The translations under genes and the position numbers were made by a program. From contig JAYUYT010000016.1 of NCBI GenBank assembly GCA_043752345.1, forward strand, positions 1 through 7,477: DNA of 7,477 nt, written 5' to 3'. The stretch comes from VFJL01 sp043752345 (GTDB lineage Bacteria; Pseudomonadota; Gammaproteobacteria; Burkholderiales; Nitrosomonadaceae). Shown piece by piece: positions 1 through 6,245 of the stretch (positions are counted from its first letter, which is position 1; each line of letters begins with the position of its first letter). The notes under the pieces were generated by a model that had not been told where the DNA came from, ran no database searches, and worked only from the letters and a program-made list of their open reading frames with translations.

Positions 1-598
1 GCCGGTTCACCGTCATGAGCTTGCAGGCTTTGCAACTGTTGCTCGATCTCCCGGTCGCACTCGGCCAACTGCGTGCCAATAAAATCGAACATGGCCAGCA
101 CCTGACCGTCGCGTTCACCGGCGACAATGGCACGCAGGAGCATTCCGCGCTGACGCCACAGCGAACGCAACGCACACACCGCCTCAGCTGGACGAAACGC
201 CCCACTGAGCAGGCCGTAGGTCATGAGCTGTTGCAGCCACTGGCAGTCCAGTACGTCGGACTTGCGGCCCGAGACGTTCTTCTCACATGCCGCGCGTTGA
301 CGAGCAGCAGGGTGAACCCGCGCGACTCCAGCAGCTCGAACAAGGGGATCCAATACACGCCGGTGGATTCCATCGCCACCGTGTCGACGCCGCAGGCCTT
401 GAGCCAGGCGGCCATGGCATGAAGGTCGACCGGGAAGCTTGGAAACTCACGCACCGGATTGTCGTTCCGGTCCGGCGGTACGGCCACAAAGTGGGAGGCA
501 CTGCCGATGTCGATACCGGCAGCGTTAGGGTGGGTGATCGTCAGTGCGGCTCTGGATTTGGCAGGTCTGAGGTTAAGGTTGCGATTGCGTGGTGCCAT
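1..598 (-). pseudogene. IS110-family transposase, N-terminal part, frameshifted and internally shortened; runs off left edge
   Basis: This encodes the N-terminal RuvC-like DEDD catalytic domain of an IS110-family transposase, which recombines a circular IS intermediate with its target. The chosen start is the ATG at 596-598, preceded by GGAG; residues from there read MAPRNRNLNLRP. Visible motifs are GIDIGS (first Asp), VAMESTGVYW (Glu) and, after a frame change, KSDVLDCQWL (last two Asp). The first frame reads VNARHV up to position 284. The homologous reading KNVSGRKSD resumes at 281, so bases 282-283 are an extra dinucleotide; the unshifted frame stops at 221-223. Further on, RQRGMLLRA joins directly to IVAGERD, and VLA joins directly to MFDFIGTQL. 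In long IS110 proteins as I recall them, each junction is separated by roughly 35 residues, so two in-frame losses are inferred. The C-terminal Transposase_20 domain would lie outside the window. The family is clear; inactivity is very likely. Confidence 0.9.
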
Positions 599-862
599 GA
601 TTTGCTCCATCATTCAAATTGGAATGTGGCGCCGCATCGGGTACGTCGTCTTGCGCACTCTCTTAAACGGGATATCGTGCCAGCGGCTAGATACCGCCAG
701 TGCGATTCACCAATGTCGATGACGTCACCCAGGACCACGCTAACCCGCGGGCAATATGCACCATTGCTATATCGGTCTTCCGCAGCGCCGCATTCCACTG
801 TGCCACAACGTAGCCATCATGTGTTTCTTCGGCGCGATTTGCGGCTGCGGGCCGATTACTTC
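599..862 (-). other. Non-coding flank upstream of the IS110 transposase (possible IS left end)
   Basis: There is no convincing gene on either strand here. Open frames crossing it lack ribosome binding sites and recognisable protein sequence. In IS110-group elements the non-coding end upstream of the transposase carries the bridge RNA and one IS terminus, so the outer IS end probably lies in this stretch. IS110 elements usually lack clear terminal inverted repeats, and I cannot place the end or a bridge-RNA fold by eye. The part nearest the transposase includes GGCGCC (629-634) and supplies its GGAG ribosome binding site. Confidence 0.3.
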
Positions 863-929
863 GCTAACCCTTCCATCGAGCGGACGTTCCCCGGCAAGCT
901 CGGACATGTCGCTCATGTCAAACGTGAGC
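863..929 (+). repeat. attC-like imperfect dyad (degenerate integron recombination site)
   Basis: The outer boxes are GCTAAC at 863-868, fitting the R'' core RYYYAAC, and GTGAGC at 924-929, resembling R' GTTRRRY with the third base changed from T to G. An inner imperfect stem pairs GAGCG (878-882) with CGCTC (909-913), continuing as GAC-GTTCC against GGACATGTC with bulged bases. The spacers are 8-9 nt on each side, as I recall for betaproteobacterial and Xanthomonas chromosomal attC sites. The length of 67 bp is within the attC range. Read through as protein it gives NPSIERT...HVKR, a chance product I associate with repeated intergenic elements in betaproteobacteria. No integrase or intact cassette is seen. 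It could instead be another mobile palindromic repeat. Confidence 0.5.
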
Positions 930-1136
930 GTCTACTTTCCGAACCGATCAACTTCCGTTATGTGTCGGTTTGCGACTGTCATCACAGGCAGAAACGTGTC
1001 AGAAGCAAGTATTCAGCATTCTTCTCAACTCTGTTGAGAATCGGCAAGCTGCAGAATTATCGATGACCCCTTTCGAGATGACAGCGTGGCGACCGGCGGG
1101 TTATGATTGCTGCATCAATGGAACCGAGGAAGCGGC
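930..1136. other. Non-coding stretch before the receiver remnant, with a perfect hairpin at 1022-1040
   Basis: No supported gene is present. The only clear structure is TTCTCAAC (1022-1029), a 3-base TCT loop, then GTTGAGAA (1033-1040), a perfect 8-bp inverted repeat. It has no following T-run on either strand, so it is not a standard terminator and could be an operator-type dyad. The last bases carry GAGGA (1126-1130), the ribosome binding site of the receiver gene. Confidence 0.5.
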
Positions 1137-1489
1137 ATGAACAAGACCATTCTGGCAATTGACGATGACGAGCTGATGCTGGCGTTCTATCAGAGTACTC
1201 TTGCTGAATTTGGCACGGTGAGGACGGTGTCCAGCCTTGCTGAGGCAAGGCGGCAGATGGATGGTGTAGATTGATCCTGCTCGACTTCTATCTCGAGGAT
1301 GACAAGGAGCTATTCCAGCAGATCGTGCCGGAGCTGAAGAAAACCGCACCGGTGCTGCTGTGCTCCGGTGTCCAGGATGAGAGAGTTTCAGGTATCGATT
1401 CTGCCCTGGGAGTTGCCGGCTACTGGAACAAAGGAGCGGGGCACGACAAGCTGCTCGCGCTGGTCAAGAGCGTGCTGGATAAGAAGTAA
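1137..1489 (+). pseudogene. Stand-alone response-regulator receiver domain broken by a one-base deletion
   Basis: This is a CheY-like receiver of about 117 residues with no output domain. Translation starts at the ATG at 1137 behind GAGGA and reads MNKTILAIDDDELML, with the acidic metal-binding residues D9-D11. At 1269-1274 the frame reads GAT TGA and stops after 45 codons. The homologous reading continues one base back from TTG at 1271 as LILLDFYLEDDKEL, with phosphoacceptor D50 (combined numbering), then LLCSG with the conserved Ser77, and GYWNKG with the conserved Lys99. Restoring one T at 1271-1272 (GAT TTG) would give a complete receiver, so a single T lost from a short T-run is the simplest explanation. 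It could be a true mutation or a sequencing error. Separate translation of the second half from TTG cannot be excluded, but it would lack the acidic pocket. The partner kinase is not in the window. Confidence 0.85.
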
Positions 1490-1600
1490 GCTTGCCGCCG
1501 CTATACTGCTGGACATCAGTGTGACGCTGGATTTCTGACATTTAACTGCAGTGCCGCTTGTCAGCAGACGGCATGCCACTCGAATCACGGTTATCCGTTC

Positions 1601-1615
1601 AGGGTCACCGACCCT
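1601..1615. promoter_or_regulatory. Short perfect dyad upstream of proC
   Basis: AGGGTC and GACCCT form a perfect 6-bp inverted repeat around ACC, 52 bases before the proC start, in the 178-bp gap after the receiver remnant. No T-run follows, so it is not a standard terminator. It could be an operator or a leader hairpin. No matching -35/-10 pair is clear. Confidence 0.25.
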
Positions 1616-1667
1616 CCAGCTTGGTATATCATCCGGGTTTACGGAATTCCACCAACGCAAGGTTCAT

Positions 1668-2480
1668 ATGAATATCACTTTCATCGGCGGCGGCAACATG
1701 GCTTCCGCGCTGATCGGCGGGTTGTTGCAGCAAGGCTATGCCGCTGCGCAAATCCGCGTGGTGGAGATCAGTGCCAAAGGGCGCGAGAAAATGACACGCG
1801 AGTTTGGTGTGGCAGCAGTGGCAGATCTTGCCGACGGTGTCAGCAGCAGCGATGTCATTCTGTTGGCAGTGAAGCCGCAGCAGCTTTCGGCCGTGGCAAA
1901 GCAACTGGCGCCACTGCTTAAAGATCATCTGGTCATTTCCATCGCTGCCGGCATTCGCGCCAGCGATATCAGCCGCTGGCTGGGCGGATATGGGCGCGTG
2001 GTACGTGCCATGCCCAACACCCCGGCGCTGGTGCGCGCAGCAGTCACGGGTCTCTATGCTCTGCCCGGCGTGAATGCGCAGCAAAAGCAGCATGCTGAGG
2101 CGATCCTCGCTGCGGTGGGTTCCGTGCTATGGTTGGAGCGGGAAGGGTCATTGGATGCACTCACCGCCGTATCCGGCAGCGGCCCGGCTTATGTTTTCTA
2201 TTTCATCGAAGCGCTGCAGCAGGCGGCGCGGGAGCTGGGGATGGATGCAGCCCAGGCGCGGCAGTTGAGCCTAGAAACCTTTCTTGGTGCGGCCAAGCTG
2301 GCGAACCAGAGCGATGAAGATGCTGCCACACTGCGAGCGCGGGTGACCTCCAAGGGCGGCACCACTGAATGCGCACTGCAGAGCATGGAACATGACGGGG
2401 TCAGGGATGCGATTACGCGCGCGATCCATGCGGCACATGAACGTGCGCGCGCAATGGGTGACGAATTTGGCAAGGAATAA
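1668..2480 (+). CDS. proC: Pyrroline-5-carboxylate reductase
   Basis: ProC catalyses the last step of proline synthesis, the NAD(P)H-dependent reduction of 1-pyrroline-5-carboxylate to L-proline in the cytosol. The protein has 270 residues, normal for the family. It opens with MNITFIGGGNMASALIGG, a Rossmann fold with the dinucleotide-binding glycines at 7-9. AVKPQQ and AMPNTP follow in the N-terminal domain, and AVSGSGPAYVF begins the dimerisation domain. The family signature VTSKGGTTECAL lies at about 226-237. The frame is open from 1551, but the homologous protein begins at the ATG at 1668, preceded by AAGG; the upstream 39 codons do not look like ProC. It heads the proC-yggT-yggU cluster. 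The usual upstream neighbour yggS, for PLP homeostasis, is absent. Identification is certain from the motifs. Confidence 0.97.
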   Translation: MNITFIGGGNMASALIGGLLQQGYAAAQIRVVEISAKGREKMTREFGVAAVADLADGVSSSDVILLAVKPQQLSAVAKQLAPLLKDHLVISIAAGIRASDISRWLGGYGRVVRAMPNTPALVRAAVTGLYALPGVNAQQKQHAEAILAAVGSVLWLEREGSLDALTAVSGSGPAYVFYFIEALQQAARELGMDAAQARQLSLETFLGAAKLANQSDEDAATLRARVTSKGGTTECALQSMEHDGVRDAITRAIHAAHERARAMGDEFGKE

Positions 2481-2503
2481 ACCGCAGTTATAAGGGAACG
2501 TCC

Positions 2504-3076
2504 ATGCTCAACCAGATACTGACATTTCTGCTCGACACGCTGCTGGGATTGTTTTCCCTGGCGCTGCTGCTGCGCTTTTATATGCAGTTGCTGCGCGCGC
2601 CCTTCCGCAACCCGCTGACGCAATTTCTCATTGCCCTCACTGATTTTATCGTGCGTCCCGCGCGCCGGGTGATTCCCAGCCTGCGCGGTATGGATCTTTC
2701 CACGCTGCTGCTGGCATGGCTGGTGGAATGTGCGCTGTTGGCGGGAACGTTGGTACTGAAAGGCTATGATTTCGGTGCAGTCACCGGCATCGCCGTCGGT
2801 GGCATGGGGCTGCTGGCATTGGTGGAAATCGTCAAGACGACGCTCTACATTATTTTGGTTACGGTGATCATGCAGGCGGTCCTTTCCTGGGTCAGCCCGC
2901 ACAATCCCATGGCGCCGTTGCTCGATAGCTTCACCCGGCCGTTTCTGGGAGTCTTCCGCCGCCGCATTCCACCCATCGCCAATGTCGATCTGTCACCGTT
3001 GTTTGTGCTGGTGCTGATTCAATTATTGTTGATGGTCGTGACTGGAGTGCAGCGGGAAATCTCCTTCCTGTTTTGA
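2504..3076 (+). CDS. yggT: YggT family integral membrane protein
   Basis: This is an inner-membrane protein of 190 residues with two copies of the YGGT repeat. Copy one runs around residues 5-85, with RFYMQL, NPLTQ and IVRPARRVIP. Copy two covers roughly 105-185, with LSWVSPHNP, DSFTRPFLGVFRRRIPP and VDLSPL. Hydrophobic segments lie near 5-28, 66-85, 93-129 and 162-180, the third long enough to span twice. The YggT family has been linked to osmotic tolerance in E. coli, but its molecular role is not settled. The ribosome binding site AAGGGA lies just before the ATG, 23 bases after proC ends. Its TGA overlaps the ATG of the next gene (TGATG), so the two are probably translationally coupled. 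Confidence 0.93.
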   Translation: MLNQILTFLLDTLLGLFSLALLLRFYMQLLRAPFRNPLTQFLIALTDFIVRPARRVIPSLRGMDLSTLLLAWLVECALLAGTLVLKGYDFGAVTGIAVGGMGLLALVEIVKTTLYIILVTVIMQAVLSWVSPHNPMAPLLDSFTRPFLGVFRRRIPPIANVDLSPLFVLVLIQLLLMVVTGVQREISFLF

Positions 3077-3396
3077 TGCACTGCACCTGGTATCGCAGCG
3101 ACGATGGCGGCCAGCGGCTTACCCTCACCTTGCATATCCAGCCCGGCGCAAAGCGCACTGAAGCTGCGGGGTTGCACGGTGATGCGCTCAAAATCAGACT
3201 GGCTGCTCCACCCGTCGAAGGCAAAGCCAACACCGCGCTGCTGCAATTTCTCGCGGGGATTTTTGGCGTGCCGCTACGTCAGGTGACACTGAAACAGGGA
3301 GTCAAATCCCGGCGCAAAGTGGTTGAAATCCGGCAACCTGTGGTGGGGCCGGAGGTGCTGTTCCAGCAAGCAACGGACTCAGGCGCGGATCAGTAA
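3076..3396 (+). CDS. yggU: DUF167 (YggU/UPF0235) family protein
   Basis: This is a small cytosolic protein of about 106 residues in the DUF167 family, typical in length, whose biochemical role is unknown. Family features are LTLHIQPGAKRTEAAG, then LKIRLAAPPVEGKAN and the C-terminal GVKSRRKVVEI. The ATG at 3076 overlaps the yggT stop as TGATG. A TTG at 3073, one codon earlier, is also in frame but is a poorer choice because the overlap and ATG favour 3076. The gene follows yggT in many gammaproteobacteria and betaproteobacteria, in line with the proC-yggT-yggU arrangement here. The last 20 or so residues (VGPEVLFQQATDSGADQ) are a low-conservation tail. Confidence 0.92.
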   Translation: MHCTWYRSDDGGQRLTLTLHIQPGAKRTEAAGLHGDALKIRLAAPPVEGKANTALLQFLAGIFGVPLRQVTLKQGVKSRRKVVEIRQPVVGPEVLFQQATDSGADQ

Positions 3397-3435
3397 AACG
3401 TATTCCGCGCTTAACCAATTTTATAGAGGAAAATG

Positions 3436-3888
3436 ATGGAGCTTATTTTATGGCGTCATGCCGAAGCCGAGGACGGTCTGCCAGATTCTGCGCGCGAACT
3501 TACCGGCAAGGGGTTGAAGCAGGCGCGAGCCATGGCTGAATGGCTTGAACCGAGGCTGCCGGAAAATACGCGCATCATCGTCAGCCCTGCCCGGCGTACC
3601 CAGCAGACTGCCAGCGCGCTGGGCAACGATTTTGAAACCGTCAAAGAGATTGGGACCAGCGCTTCCGCCAAGGATATTCTTGCCGCCGCCGGTTGGCCTG
3701 CCGCGAAAGGTGCGGTGGTGGTGGTCGGCCATCAGCCGACGCTGGGAGAAGTGGCGGCGCTGCTGTTATCCGGTGAGCTGGCTGGATGGAACATCAAAAA
3801 AGGTGCAGTGTGGTGGTTCAGCCGCAAGGAGAAGGCGGAGACTGAAGAGACCGTGCTGCGCGCAGTTGTTTCTCCTGACATGCTGTGA
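3436..3888 (+). CDS. sixA: Phosphohistidine phosphatase SixA (histidine phosphatase superfamily)
   Basis: SixA removes phosphate from phosphohistidine. In E. coli its targets include the HPt domain of ArcB and the nitrogen-related phosphotransferase system. The protein has 150 residues. It begins MELILWRHAEAED, where R7-H8-A9 is the RHG-type catalytic motif with the phosphorylated histidine. SPARRTQQTA at about 50-59 supplies phosphate-binding arginine, and VVVGHQPTL holds the second catalytic histidine, H99. Two ATGs are in tandem at 3433 and 3436. The AGAGGA at 3425-3430 is only 2 bases from the first but 5 from the second, so 3436 is preferred; the difference is one residue. The gene lies 39 bases after yggU and 18 before rluE, probably in the same transcript. 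Confidence 0.9.
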   Translation: MELILWRHAEAEDGLPDSARELTGKGLKQARAMAEWLEPRLPENTRIIVSPARRTQQTASALGNDFETVKEIGTSASAKDILAAAGWPAAKGAVVVVGHQPTLGEVAALLLSGELAGWNIKKGAVWWFSRKEKAETEETVLRAVVSPDML

Positions 3889-3906
3889 TTCCCATCGCAA
3901 TAGAAC

Positions 3907-4446
3907 ATGTCGCGCCTGATACTGTTCAATAAACCCTACGGGGTCATTTGCCAGTTCACGCCTGAAGCCGGGCACAAGTCCCTCAAGGATTTCATTCCGC
4001 TGCCGGATTTCTATCCCGCCGGACGGCTCGATGCTGACAGTGAAGGTCTGGTGCTGCTGACTGACGATGGCAAGCTGCAGCACAGAATCAGCGATCCCAA
4101 GCACAAGCTGCCCAAGACTTACTGGGTGCAGGTGGAAGGTGTGCCGGATGAAGCTGCACTGGAGAAACTGCGTCGGGGCGTGATGCTGAAAGATTACCAG
4201 GCGCTGCCTGCGCAGGCACGCTTGCTGGCTGAGCCGGACAATCTCTGGCCGCGCATCCCGCCCATTCGTTTCCGCAAGAGTGTTGCCACTGCCTGGATTG
4301 AATTGACGCTCACTGAAGGCAAGAATCGTCAGGTGCGGCATATGACTGCGGCGCTATCCTTCCCCACGCTGCGGCTGATTCGCTCCGCCATTGGCACGTA
4401 TACGCTGCAAGGCATAGCGCCGGGCGAATGGCGCCCGGTAGATTGA
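3907..4446 (+). CDS. rluE: 23S rRNA pseudouridine synthase, RluE-like
   Basis: This is an RsuA/RluB/E/F-family pseudouridine synthase of 179 residues without an S4 RNA-binding domain, as in E. coli RluE, which makes pseudouridine 2457 in 23S rRNA. Visible motifs are LFNKPYGVICQF at 6-17, the catalytic loop AGRLDADSEGLVLLT with D42, KTYWVQVEG, LWPRIPPIRFRKS and EGKNRQVRHMTA followed by FPTLRLIR. The NKPYGV...QFT...AGHKSLKDFI and PPIR..KS stretches match RluE more closely than RluB or RluF. The start ATG lacks a good Shine-Dalgarno sequence (ATAGAAC upstream), so translation may depend on ribosomes from sixA, whose stop lies 18 bases before. Family membership is certain; the exact target base is inferred from RluE. 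Confidence 0.92.
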   Translation: MSRLILFNKPYGVICQFTPEAGHKSLKDFIPLPDFYPAGRLDADSEGLVLLTDDGKLQHRISDPKHKLPKTYWVQVEGVPDEAALEKLRRGVMLKDYQALPAQARLLAEPDNLWPRIPPIRFRKSVATAWIELTLTEGKNRQVRHMTAALSFPTLRLIRSAIGTYTLQGIAPGEWRPVD

Positions 4447-4483
4447 AGTTGATCTGGCGCTGCGCATGGTCTGCCTACTATCC

Positions 4484-4521
4484 ATTTGTCGGCTTTGCAA
4501 TGACAAATTGATGGACTTTTT
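4484..4521 (+). terminator. Possible weak terminator after rluE
   Basis: ATTTGTC (4484-4490) and GACAAAT (4502-4508) form a perfect 7-bp stem with an 11-base loop, 37 bases after rluE ends. A run of five T lies at 4517-4521, eight bases after the stem. The stem is AT-rich and the T-run is displaced, so this is a candidate only. Confidence 0.35.
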
Positions 4522-4663
4522 GCCGGTTTGATCTATGATAAACGCTGTTCCAGCCTATGCTACTGCGTGGGCCGAGACCGTGCGTGAATTGCAAGTACAA
4601 ACTGCTGCTTTCTTTTGCTCATTTGACGTTCACTGGATGTTGACCTAAATAAGGAGACTCATC

Positions 4664-5020
4664 ATGCAAATAAAAACATTCTTCGCCGCCTTTGCTGTTC
4701 TTGGATTGCTGGCTTCCTGTGCGCAGATGGAGCGTTACCACCCGATGGACATGACCCAGGCGGTGCAGAGTGCCAAGACCCGTGCCGATCACGAGGCGTT
4801 GGCCAAGCACTATGAAAACATGGCGCAGGCGATGCAGGAAAAGATGCAGAAGCACAAAAAATTGCTTGAACAATATGAAACACAAAGCTATCACTATGGA
4901 AGAGAGGCTGAAGACCTGAAGGCGCATAGCCATGCCTTAATCCGCTTCTATGAACAGGCTGCAGAGGCAAACATGAAAATAGCTGCTTCGCATCGGAAAA
5001 TGGCTGCAGAAGCCAAGTAA
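4664..5020 (+). CDS. Small coiled-coil lipoprotein of unknown function
   Basis: This is a 118-residue exported protein. The signal peptide MQIKTFFAAFAVLGLLASC ends in a lipobox (LASC) with C19 as the lipidated residue; the next residue is Ala, not Asp, which favours outer-membrane sorting by the usual rule. The mature part is almost entirely charged, alanine-rich and helical, with heptad-like spacing (HYENMAQAMQEKMQKHKKLL), and is rich in Met and His. It probably forms a helical hairpin or coiled coil. The start is secured by AAGGAG seven bases before the ATG. It precedes the cupredoxin gene by 133 bases on the same strand. I do not recognise a named family. The Met/His content and neighbours suggest a link to periplasmic copper, which is inference. 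Confidence 0.85.
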   Translation: MQIKTFFAAFAVLGLLASCAQMERYHPMDMTQAVQSAKTRADHEALAKHYENMAQAMQEKMQKHKKLLEQYETQSYHYGREAEDLKAHSHALIRFYEQAAEANMKIAASHRKMAAEAK

Positions 5021-5124
5021 CCCGCGCTTTCACGAAAATTCTTTTTCAGCCCGTCAAGGCAGCCGGCTGGTTGTAGCAGTATCTTGCAGCCATCCGGTCA
5101 TTCGGAACTTTGCATCCGCTGAAG

Positions 5125-5148
5125 TATCCATCGAACATGGATAGGAGG
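5125..5148 (+). promoter_or_regulatory. Hairpin abutting the cupredoxin ribosome binding site
   Basis: TATCCAT (5125-5131) and ATGGATA (5137-5143) form a perfect 7-bp stem with a 5-base loop. Its last base is the first A of the Shine-Dalgarno AGGAGG at 5143-5148. Such a position could influence ribosome access, but no partner sequence or known RNA family is evident. A separate 10-bp palindrome, CAGCCGGCTG, lies upstream at 5060-5069. Confidence 0.3.
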
Positions 5149-5153
5149 GTCAA

Positions 5154-5618
5154 ATGAAAAAGATTTTTATTGCGTCTGTCTTGGCAATAAGCTTGGTTCC
5201 GGCTGGCGTTTTTGCCCAAGCCTATCAGGACCACGAAGAAGGGTCGGCAGCGGTCGGCCAGCTCGGTGATCCAGGCAAGGTGTCACGCACGGTCGAGATA
5301 ACCCTGGTCGACAACCGTTTCAAACCTGATGAAATAAAAGTGAAGCAGGGCGAGACGGTGAAATTTGTTCTCAGAAATACTGGCAAGAAGAAGCACGAGA
5401 TGATGATCGGTTCTATGGCACAGTTGGATAAGCATGCCAAGATGATGAAACAATATCCTGACATGGAACACTCCGATCCCAGCATGATAAGCGTTGACCC
5501 AGGCAAGAGCGGGGAACTGGTGTGGCAATTTACCGAGGCTGGCACAGTCAATTTTGCCTGCCCGCTACCGGGACATTACAAGGGTATGCGTGGTAAAATT
5601 ATCGCAGAAGCCAAATGA
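5154..5618 (+). CDS. Periplasmic cupredoxin (type 1 copper protein)
   Basis: This is a blue-copper protein of 154 residues, exported by an N-terminal signal peptide with likely cleavage after VFA (residue 21). The cupredoxin fold runs from about 46 to 152. All four type 1 copper ligands are present: H81 in KKHEMMIG, C136 and H141 in CPLPGHYKGM, and M145. The region between the first and second ligands is methionine-rich (M83, M84, M88, M97, M98, M104, M111), as in cupredoxins found in copper-resistance clusters, which suggests copper binding or electron transfer in the periplasm. The start is supported by AGGAGG six bases... upstream of the ATG. Its stop overlaps the ATG of the DUF411 gene (ATGA), indicating coupled translation. 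Whether it acts as electron carrier or copper chaperone cannot be told from sequence. Confidence 0.93.
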   Translation: MKKIFIASVLAISLVPAGVFAQAYQDHEEGSAAVGQLGDPGKVSRTVEITLVDNRFKPDEIKVKQGETVKFVLRNTGKKKHEMMIGSMAQLDKHAKMMKQYPDMEHSDPSMISVDPGKSGELVWQFTEAGTVNFACPLPGHYKGMRGKIIAEAK

Positions 5619-6097
5619 GGATATCCGTGTACACATTTTTCTCCAGACTGCTCACCGCCGCTGCCTTGCTCGGCGCGGCATCCTTTGCCACTGCTGCAAC
5701 AGTCGAAGTCTACAAGAGCTCAACTTGCAAGTGCTGTGCGAAATGGGTTGATCACATGCGTGCCAACGGCTTTACCGTAAATACCAACGACGTCGGCAAC
5801 AAGGAAGCACGCGAACGTGCGGGTATTTCCACTGCACTCGGCTCATGCCACACCGCGCTGGTCGACGGCTACGCCATCGAGGGACACGTGCCGGCGCAGG
5901 ATATCAAGCGGCTGCTCAAGGAGCGTCCCCGCGCCACCGGCCTGGCTGTTCCTGGCATGCCGCATGGCTCCCCAGGCATGGAAGGCGCACGCAGCGAACC
6001 CTACAACGTATTGTTGATCGACAAACAAGGCGGCACAACTGTGTTCAGCCGCCATGGCCCGGCCAACCCACAGGATTCGGTGATGCGTCTGAAGTAA
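5615..6097 (+). CDS. DUF411 family secreted metal-binding protein
   Basis: This is a DUF411 protein, a family often annotated as metal-binding and found beside copper genes. The product is 160 residues from the ATG at 5615, with a signal peptide ending near SFATA (residue 27). The mature part starts with a thioredoxin-like strand, VEVYKSSTCKCCAKWVDHM, with C38, C40 and C41. LGSCHTALVDGYAIEGHVP (C78, H79, H91) and GLAVPGMPHGSPGMEG, with Met and His, follow. This Cys/His/Met content fits soft-metal binding. Two starts are possible: the ATG overlapping the cupredoxin stop, or the in-frame GTG at 5627, which has GAGGA (5617-5621) five bases upstream. The GTG form would lose four residues but keep the signal peptide. 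A role alongside the cupredoxin in copper handling is inferred. Confidence 0.92.
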   Translation: MRISVYTFFSRLLTAAALLGAASFATAATVEVYKSSTCKCCAKWVDHMRANGFTVNTNDVGNKEARERAGISTALGSCHTALVDGYAIEGHVPAQDIKRLLKERPRATGLAVPGMPHGSPGMEGARSEPYNVLLIDKQGGTTVFSRHGPANPQDSVMRLK

Positions 6098-6245
6098 GAA
6101 GCGTAAGCCCCATTATTCCAATCACTGTTGTCATGTTGCTGAACACGAAACTCTTACCCATTCCATTCTTGCCCGGTTGGTCGTTGTAACCATCAGACAC
6201 ACTTCCCAATACTTCCAGTTTCTACTTTTCATAACAGGTGGCACG

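Noticed and set aside
276..290. Programmed frameshifting to join the two transposase frames
   Set aside because: IS110 elements are not known to use it, and there is no clear slippery heptamer or downstream stimulator; a 2-nt insertion plus further internal losses points to decay.
221..613. Intact 130-residue transposase
   Set aside because: After VNARHV the sequence stops resembling IS110 proteins, and the homologous reading continues in another frame, so the ORF is a frameshifted fragment.
738..746. Second copy of CGCTAACCC, also at 862-870, as a target duplication or second attC core
   Set aside because: A single 9-mer repeat in about 500 bp is expected by chance, and no paired R' box or stem accompanies the 738 copy.
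287..1066. Long plus-strand open frame of 259 codons
   Set aside because: It runs antisense through the transposase and through the attC-like dyad, with no ribosome binding site and no recognisable domain. It is a by-product of GC-rich DNA.
1502..1507. TATACT as a -10 box for proC
   Set aside because: No acceptable -35 lies 16-18 bases upstream, and it is more than 150 bases from the gene.
2198..2902. Minus-strand open frame of 234 codons antisense to proC and yggT
   Set aside because: Both sense genes are unmistakable, and this product is low-complexity Gln/Arg-rich sequence with no domain.
4623..4651. Promoter TTGACG - 17 bp - TAAATA before the lipoprotein gene
   Set aside because: The -10 match is poor, and transcription would begin at or after the AAGGAG ribosome binding site, leaving it out of the message.
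5137..5157. Six-codon ORF overlapping the cupredoxin start
   Set aside because: It has no ribosome binding site of its own and is too short to distinguish from chance.
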